A stretch of 17,948 nt of DNA from Synechococcaceae cyanobacterium. GTDB taxonomy: Bacteria > Cyanobacteriota > Cyanobacteriia > PCC-6307 > Cyanobiaceae. The translations under genes and the position numbers were made by a program. Below the pieces are notes generated by a model. That model made no database searches. It saw only the letters and a program-made list of their open reading frames with translations, and had not been told where the DNA came from. Below are positions 14,585 to 17,948 of this stretch, in pieces; within the stretch, counting starts at the first letter, position 1, and each line of letters opens with the position of its first letter. Location of the stretch: the NCBI GenBank assembly GCA_947460085.1, contig CANHGA010000010.1, forward strand, positions 1 through 17,948, given 5' to 3'.

Positions 14585-16090
14585 ATGGCCCGTCCCCGCT
14601 GGCAAGACCAGGTCTCCCAAGCCCCGGGCCCCTGGACCAGGGGCTGGGACCGTTTTGTGGCGGTATGGGCCAGTGTGAACCTGGTGTGGGTCGCCTTCGA
14701 CATCAGCTATGTCCCGCTGCGCACCTTCTGGCTGCAGCGGAACCTCTACCCCATTCCCTCGGTGCCCCTGGTGGTGCCCCTGGGGGCGATTCCCGACATC
14801 ACCCCCTGGATTGATCCGATCAAGGGCATCGAACCCCACAGGGAGACCCAGGCCTACCTGGGCCAATTTCGGGTCCTGGACCGGGCCCTACTCCCCCTAA
14901 AGCAGGGCCAACCCTTGAGCCCAGAGCAGCGGTCGCTGCTCAAGCACCAGGCCCAGCTCACCGCCGAGTTGATTGATGCCAATCCATTTTTGGCTTCAGA
15001 AGGTTCGGCCACCCTCGAAAAAATCAAATACCGCCTGCGCCAACGGGCCAACCAGAACTCGGCCCGTCAAGCTGCCGCCCAGCTTTTAAGCGCCCCGTGG
15101 CTGGAGCAGCAGGGCTGGGCCCAGGAAAGGGCCTTTTGGCAGGGCCAGGTGTTGCCGCTGGTGGCCACCAACTATTGGCGCTCCATCGATGGCAATGGTC
15201 GCCCCACCGACCATTTTTGGCGGATCGACCTGCTGTTGTTCCAGAGCGTCTTTGCCCTCGACATTGGGCTGCGGGTGATTCGCTTGCGCCGCCGCCTGCC
15301 TGGTTTGCGTTGGCGCGACGCCCTGCTTCGCCGCTGGGTGGATCTGCCGTTGCTGTTGCCGTTTTGGCGCTGGTTACGGCTTGTGCCGGTCATCGAGCGC
15401 CTGCAGAGCTCCGGGCTGATCAACATCGAGCCCCTCCGGGCGGTGGTAAGCCGGGCCGTCGTGGCGCTGTTGGCCGTCGAGCTGTTTGAAGTCTTGGCCT
15501 TGCAATTGCTCGATGGGGCCCAGGGAATCATCCGATCGCGCCAGTGGCCCCAGCAGATTCGCCGGCTGCGTAGCCACCAGAGCGTGAGCAACACCAACGG
15601 GGAGCGGGAGGTGGTTGAGCTCGTGCGGATTTGGGCTCCCCTGGTGTTGGGCCAGGTGTTGCCTCGGCTGGGGCCTGAGCTGCAAGGGGTGCTGGGCTAC
15701 ACCCTGCGCCAAAGCCTCGATCGCACCGTGGTGCCTGGGCCCTTACGCCAGCTCAAGCCCTTGCTGCAAGTGGAAACGGGCCTTAGCAAACAACTGGCCG
15801 GTGGCATGGTGGACAGCCTCTTGGACCTGGCCCGCAGCACGGGCAACCAGCTAGGCCGCCGCGACGCCGTGCAACTGGATCTGCTGCAGCAGGTGATTGA
15901 TCGGTTCTGGGAGGAGCTGGCGACGGCCCTGGAGCGCGGCGAAGGGTTGGTCCGCTCCCAGGAACTCCTCTGTGCCCTGATTGACGACCTCAAGGGCACC
16001 TATTTGAGTCAGATCAGCCGTTCGGGGATCGATGCCTTGATTCGGGAGCTGGATGCCCTCACAACTGGGCCTGCCACTCCTCCTGATTGA
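14585..16090 (+). CDS. Conserved-looking membrane protein of unknown function
   Basis: I do not recognise a named family for this 501-residue protein. Possible spans are about 24-41, 213-231, 252-266 and 286-308. Residues 85-205 are soluble and helical. The stretch 217-275 is distinctive: FALDIGLRVIRLRRR, then RWVDLPLLLPFWRWLRLVP and ERL. Its F..x..LR and W-D-L...P pattern with regularly spaced Arg recalls the S2-S4 part of voltage-sensor domains, though the protein has no channel pore motif that I can see. Residues 340-490 form a helical, probably soluble tail (VVELVRIWAPLVLGQVLPRL; two Leu/Gln-rich repeats). It starts at ATG 14585, divergent from lepB with about 60 bp between. The 3' end overlaps the convergent ArsC-like gene by 32 bp. 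Confidence 0.8.
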   Translation: MARPRWQDQVSQAPGPWTRGWDRFVAVWASVNLVWVAFDISYVPLRTFWLQRNLYPIPSVPLVVPLGAIPDITPWIDPIKGIEPHRETQAYLGQFRVLDRALLPLKQGQPLSPEQRSLLKHQAQLTAELIDANPFLASEGSATLEKIKYRLRQRANQNSARQAAAQLLSAPWLEQQGWAQERAFWQGQVLPLVATNYWRSIDGNGRPTDHFWRIDLLLFQSVFALDIGLRVIRLRRRLPGLRWRDALLRRWVDLPLLLPFWRWLRLVPVIERLQSSGLINIEPLRAVVSRAVVALLAVELFEVLALQLLDGAQGIIRSRQWPQQIRRLRSHQSVSNTNGEREVVELVRIWAPLVLGQVLPRLGPELQGVLGYTLRQSLDRTVVPGPLRQLKPLLQVETGLSKQLAGGMVDSLLDLARSTGNQLGRRDAVQLDLLQQVIDRFWEELATALERGEGLVRSQELLCALIDDLKGTYLSQISRSGIDALIRELDALTTGPATPPD

Positions 16091-16400
16091 AGCCGGTGAG
16101 CACCGTCCCGGCGGCAGTGATCAGAAAGGGGCGTTTGATCAACTTGCCATCGGCTGCGAGGGCATCGAGGGCTTGCTGGTCATCCATGGCCTGAACCACG
16201 GCGGATCCAAGGGCCCGGTAACTCTTGCCGCTGGTGTTGAACAGCCGCTTGCGCCCGAGTTGCTGCAGGGCCAGTTCCAATTCCGAGCGGCTAGGCGGGG
16301 AACTGGTGATGTCGATCGGCACGGGCTGATGGCCATGGGCTTTGAGCCATTGGATCGCCTTGCTGCAGGTGGAGCACTGGGCGTAGCTGTAGAGCTTCAC
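16059..16400 (-). CDS. Spx/ArsC-family (YffB-like) thioredoxin-fold protein
   Basis: The 113-residue protein has the ArsC/Spx fold. MKLYSYAQCSTCSKAIQWL carries a CxxC at Cys9 and Cys12, and RKRLFNTSGKSYRALG (50-65) and LIKRPFL (87-93) are family blocks. True glutaredoxin-linked arsenate reductases use HNPxCxxS near this cysteine; here the motif is YAQCSTC, closer to the Spx/MgsR/YffB branch. Arsenate reduction is therefore not supported, and no function is assigned beyond a thiol-redox or regulatory role. Length is normal. The start is GTG with no clear Shine-Dalgarno. Its last 32 bp overlap the membrane protein gene on the other strand. Confidence 0.88.
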   Translation of the reverse strand: MKLYSYAQCSTCSKAIQWLKAHGHQPVPIDITSSPPSRSELELALQQLGRKRLFNTSGKSYRALGSAVVQAMDDQQALDALAADGKLIKRPFLITAAGTVLTGFNQEEWQAQL

Positions 16401-16424
16401 GGAACCAAGCGGAGGGTGTGCATC

Positions 16425-16447
16425 AAAAAGGCCCCTGGGGGGGCCTT
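16425..16447 (-). terminator. Intrinsic terminator of the ferredoxin gene
   Basis: AAGGCCCC (16428-16435) and GGGGCCTT (16440-16447) form a perfect 8-bp stem with a 4-nt loop. Read on the minus strand the hairpin runs directly into five T residues (A-run 16425-16429), the classical rho-independent form. It lies 70 bp past the ferredoxin stop and just before the ArsC-like gene, so it separates the two transcripts. Confidence 0.8.
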
Positions 16448-16484
16448 GTCTCTATGGGCCCCTGGCGGAGCCTTGTCTCTATGG
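16431..16484. repeat. 27-bp tandem duplication containing the terminator arm
   Basis: Unit 16431-16457 and unit 16458-16484 are adjacent and differ at only two of 27 bases. Both contain GCCCCTGG...CCTTGTCTCTATGG. Unit 2 could form a weaker stem (GGCCCC with GGAGCC, one mismatch) but has no T-tract. The duplication lies between the ferredoxin stop and the ArsC-like start. Confidence 0.85.
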
Positions 16485-16516
16485 GCAGCTTGCGGGGGCT
16501 GGGCCCGAAAGATCGG

Positions 16517-16876
16517 CTATTTGCCAATCAAAGCCTTAAGGGCACCCAGCAGGCTGTTGGATCCCTGGCCCACCGCGTTGGACGGCCTGGTCCGGACGGT
16601 GACGTCCCCGTTCACGCTGGTGCGGCAGCTCAAGCGGAAGTTGGCGGGCCGATCAGCCAGGTAAACCTGTTCGACGTCACTGCGGGGAGAGAGGTTCTGG
16701 GCACCCTCGAGAACTTCCATCACGCAGGTACCGCACTGGCCAAGGCCACCGCAGTTGTTGACGTTGTTGAGGCCCTTGTAGGGATTAATTCCGGCATCGA
16801 GGGCCGCTTTGCGCAGATTGGCACCCTCAATGCATCCGACCTGCTGGCCTTCCTGTTCAAAACGGATGGTGGGCAC
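16517..16876 (-). CDS. 2Fe-2S ferredoxin
   Basis: This is a 119-residue single-cluster ferredoxin of the beta-grasp fold. The cluster ligands are Cys42, Cys48, Cys51 and Cys84, in NCGGLGQCGTC and LSCRTSV. The C-x5-C-x2-C spacing with the CGGxGxCGTC loop differs from the C-x4-C-x2-C of photosynthetic PetF and resembles the adrenodoxin-like or oxygenase-type class, so it is probably not the main photosystem I acceptor. A C-terminal tail of about 25 residues (from residue 95) ends in an amphipathic helix, SLLGALKALIG. Its partners are unknown. The start is GTG. It is divergent from the methyltransferase gene across 81 bp and is followed by a strong terminator. Confidence 0.92.
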   Translation of the reverse strand: MPTIRFEQEGQQVGCIEGANLRKAALDAGINPYKGLNNVNNCGGLGQCGTCVMEVLEGAQNLSPRSDVEQVYLADRPANFRLSCRTSVNGDVTVRTRPSNAVGQGSNSLLGALKALIGK

Positions 16877-16957
16877 GGTCGAACGGTGTCAATGGCGCCG
16901 CCTAACTTAAGCCACGCCCGGCACCTTCCCTAACATCGGGGCTGTTGCCGTCACCCC

Positions 16958-17626
16958 GTGGCTGCTCCCTTGGGCTATGACCTCACGGTCCAGCAGTTAA
17001 TTCCTGGCTACGCCAGCCTGGCTCGGCTCTCCGTGGCCCTCCTGGCGGCCTCCCCGTTGGGATCTCCAGCGGGGGCCTCCGTGCTTGTGGCGGGCTGCGG
17101 CACCGGCGCCGAACTCGTGGAGGCCCAAGCCCAACGGCCCGATTGGCAACTCTGGGCGATTGATCCCTCCAACGAGATGCTCCAGGCCGCCAAATCCCGC
17201 TTGGGCGAGCGCAGCAGCTCGATTCACTGGCAGCAGACCACGGTGGAAGCCCTCGACGCGGACAGCCGTTTTTGCGGGGCCCTTTCGGTTTTGGTGTTGC
17301 AGTCCTTGCCTGACGACGGCAGCAAACTCGCCTTCCTCACCGCCTTGGCCCGCAGCCTGGAGCCGGGGGGCCAATTGGTGCTCGTCGATCTGATGGCTCC
17401 GGAACGCTCTCCCCTCCAGAGCCAGGTGCAGGCAGCCTGGCTGGGCTTCCAAAGGGCCAGTGGCCTCGAGACGGACGGGGCCGATCTAGAGCCCCTGACC
17501 CAGGGTCTTCACCCGATCGGCGAAGCCCGTCTGACGGCCCTGGTCAATGCGGCTGGCTTTGGGGATCCAGCCCGGGTGTTCCAGGCCCTGGGCTACGAGG
17601 GATTTCTCCTGCAGAGGCGGCGCTAG
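16958..17626 (+). CDS. Class I SAM-dependent methyltransferase
   Basis: The 222-residue protein has a Rossmann-type SAM-binding core. Motif I is VLVAGCGTGAE (42-52). The acidic residue binding the SAM ribose is Asp69 in LWAIDPS. The post-I helix is NEMLQAAKSRL. Motif IV is around GALSVLVLQSLPDD, and LEPGGQLVLVDLMAP (134-148) is the usual motif VI strand. The N-terminus (YDLTVQQLIPGYASL) resembles the small-molecule methyltransferases that act on quinones, tetrapyrroles or similar compounds, but the substrate cannot be named. The start is GTG; the spacer from the divergent ferredoxin gene is 81 bp. Its last 83 bp overlap a gene on the other strand. Confidence 0.88.
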   Translation: MAAPLGYDLTVQQLIPGYASLARLSVALLAASPLGSPAGASVLVAGCGTGAELVEAQAQRPDWQLWAIDPSNEMLQAAKSRLGERSSSIHWQQTTVEALDADSRFCGALSVLVLQSLPDDGSKLAFLTALARSLEPGGQLVLVDLMAPERSPLQSQVQAAWLGFQRASGLETDGADLEPLTQGLHPIGEARLTALVNAAGFGDPARVFQALGYEGFLLQRRR

Positions 17627-17888
17627 AGGGGCTTGCAGCCGATCCAGTCGATCCATTCAGGCCCTGGGGGCTGATCTCCAAAGAACGTCCACCAAGGACC
17701 GTGGCGATCGGCACAACGGCGGTGGCCAGGGCGATCAGCACACCCAGCAGGTAAGAAAGCGGTTGGGGGCCCGGACTGTAGGGATCATCAGCCGGTTCAC
17801 CGGATGGCTCTTGGGCTTCTGCCGCCAGGGGCGAGGCCAGCATCAAGGGGGGCTGGCCGGGGTGGGGGGCTCGGGGAACGGAATCCAT
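17544..17888 (-). CDS. Small single-pass membrane protein, unknown
   Basis: I do not recognise this 114-residue protein. It has a Pro/Ala-rich N-terminus, then DPYSPGPQPLSYLLGVLIALATAVVP, a membrane span at about residues 45-66 with a preceding DPYSPG turn. A Ser/Gly/Pro-rich low-complexity tail ends in SQPH. ATG at 17888 (MDSVPRAP) is chosen; in-frame alternatives up to 17927 would only add Pro/Arg-rich sequence. The last 83 bp overlap the end of the methyltransferase gene in antisense. It is called a gene because of its clean ATG, its hydrophobic helix and the lack of any other gene at 17627-17888; the tail may be non-essential. Confidence 0.6.
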   Translation of the reverse strand: MDSVPRAPHPGQPPLMLASPLAAEAQEPSGEPADDPYSPGPQPLSYLLGVLIALATAVVPIATVLGGRSLEISPQGLNGSTGSAASPSSAASAGEIPRSPGPGTPGLDPQSQPH

Positions 17889-17948
17889 GGGGTTGGGGCG
17901 GGGCCCTGGGGGCCGACCACAGGTCAAAGGTGGGGGACAAGGCTGGCC

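Noticed and set aside
16059..16400. Arsenate reductase arsC
   Set aside because: The fold matches, but the cysteine context is YAQCSTC with a CxxC, unlike the HNPxCxxS of true ArsC, and no ars genes are nearby.
1..17948. CRISPR array, prophage or defence island
   Set aside because: There are no regularly spaced repeats and no structural phage genes, transposases or cas-like proteins; apart from the lone integrase, neighbours are housekeeping or conserved-looking chromosomal genes.

Overview
The window is a compact, GC-rich stretch of cyanobacterial chromosome, most likely from a high-GC picocyanobacterium of the Cyanobium/Synechococcus group. The evidence is gene content: ferrochelatase, a corrinoid adenosyltransferase, a pyrH-frr pair followed by a geranylgeranyl-reductase-type flavoprotein, a transaldolase with an EF-hand tail, and a two-domain histidine phosphatase. 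Intergenic gaps are mostly under 160 bp, GTG and TTG starts are frequent, and three convergent gene pairs overlap at their 3' ends. This assignment is recognition by eye, not a computed placement.

Layout. Positions 1-822 hold the 5' part of hemH (minus strand, cut by the window edge). Positions 932-5442 form a plus-strand block: a phage-type tyrosine recombinase, cobO, pyrH, frr and the flavoprotein. Positions 5453-11097 form a minus-strand block, transcribed in the order CPBP-family membrane protease, small FtsL-like membrane protein, ftsI, tal-EF-hand, small cyclic-nucleotide-binding-domain protein. Positions 11151-13799 carry a plus-strand pair, the tandem histidine phosphatase and a degenerate dihydroorotase. 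lepB (minus) overlaps the end of that pair. A 501-residue membrane protein (plus) overlaps at its 3' end a Spx/ArsC-like protein (minus). A 2Fe-2S ferredoxin (minus) is divergent from a SAM methyltransferase (plus), whose 3' end overlaps a small single-pass membrane protein (minus). There is no gene-free stretch over 300 bp.

How the genes work together. Most are housekeeping: haem and cobamide synthesis, pyrimidine nucleotide supply and ribosome recycling, septal peptidoglycan synthesis, protein secretion, sugar-phosphate and serine/glycolytic metabolism. The division cluster is the most interesting part. The unnamed 169-residue protein directly before ftsI has the position, topology and coiled-coil layout of FtsL, which to my knowledge is not generally annotated in cyanobacteria.

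I saw no CRISPR array, rRNA, tRNA, insertion sequence or prophage module. The one mobile-element-type gene, the integrase, stands alone among housekeeping genes. The clearest non-coding signal is an intrinsic terminator behind the ferredoxin gene, built into a 27-bp tandem duplication.
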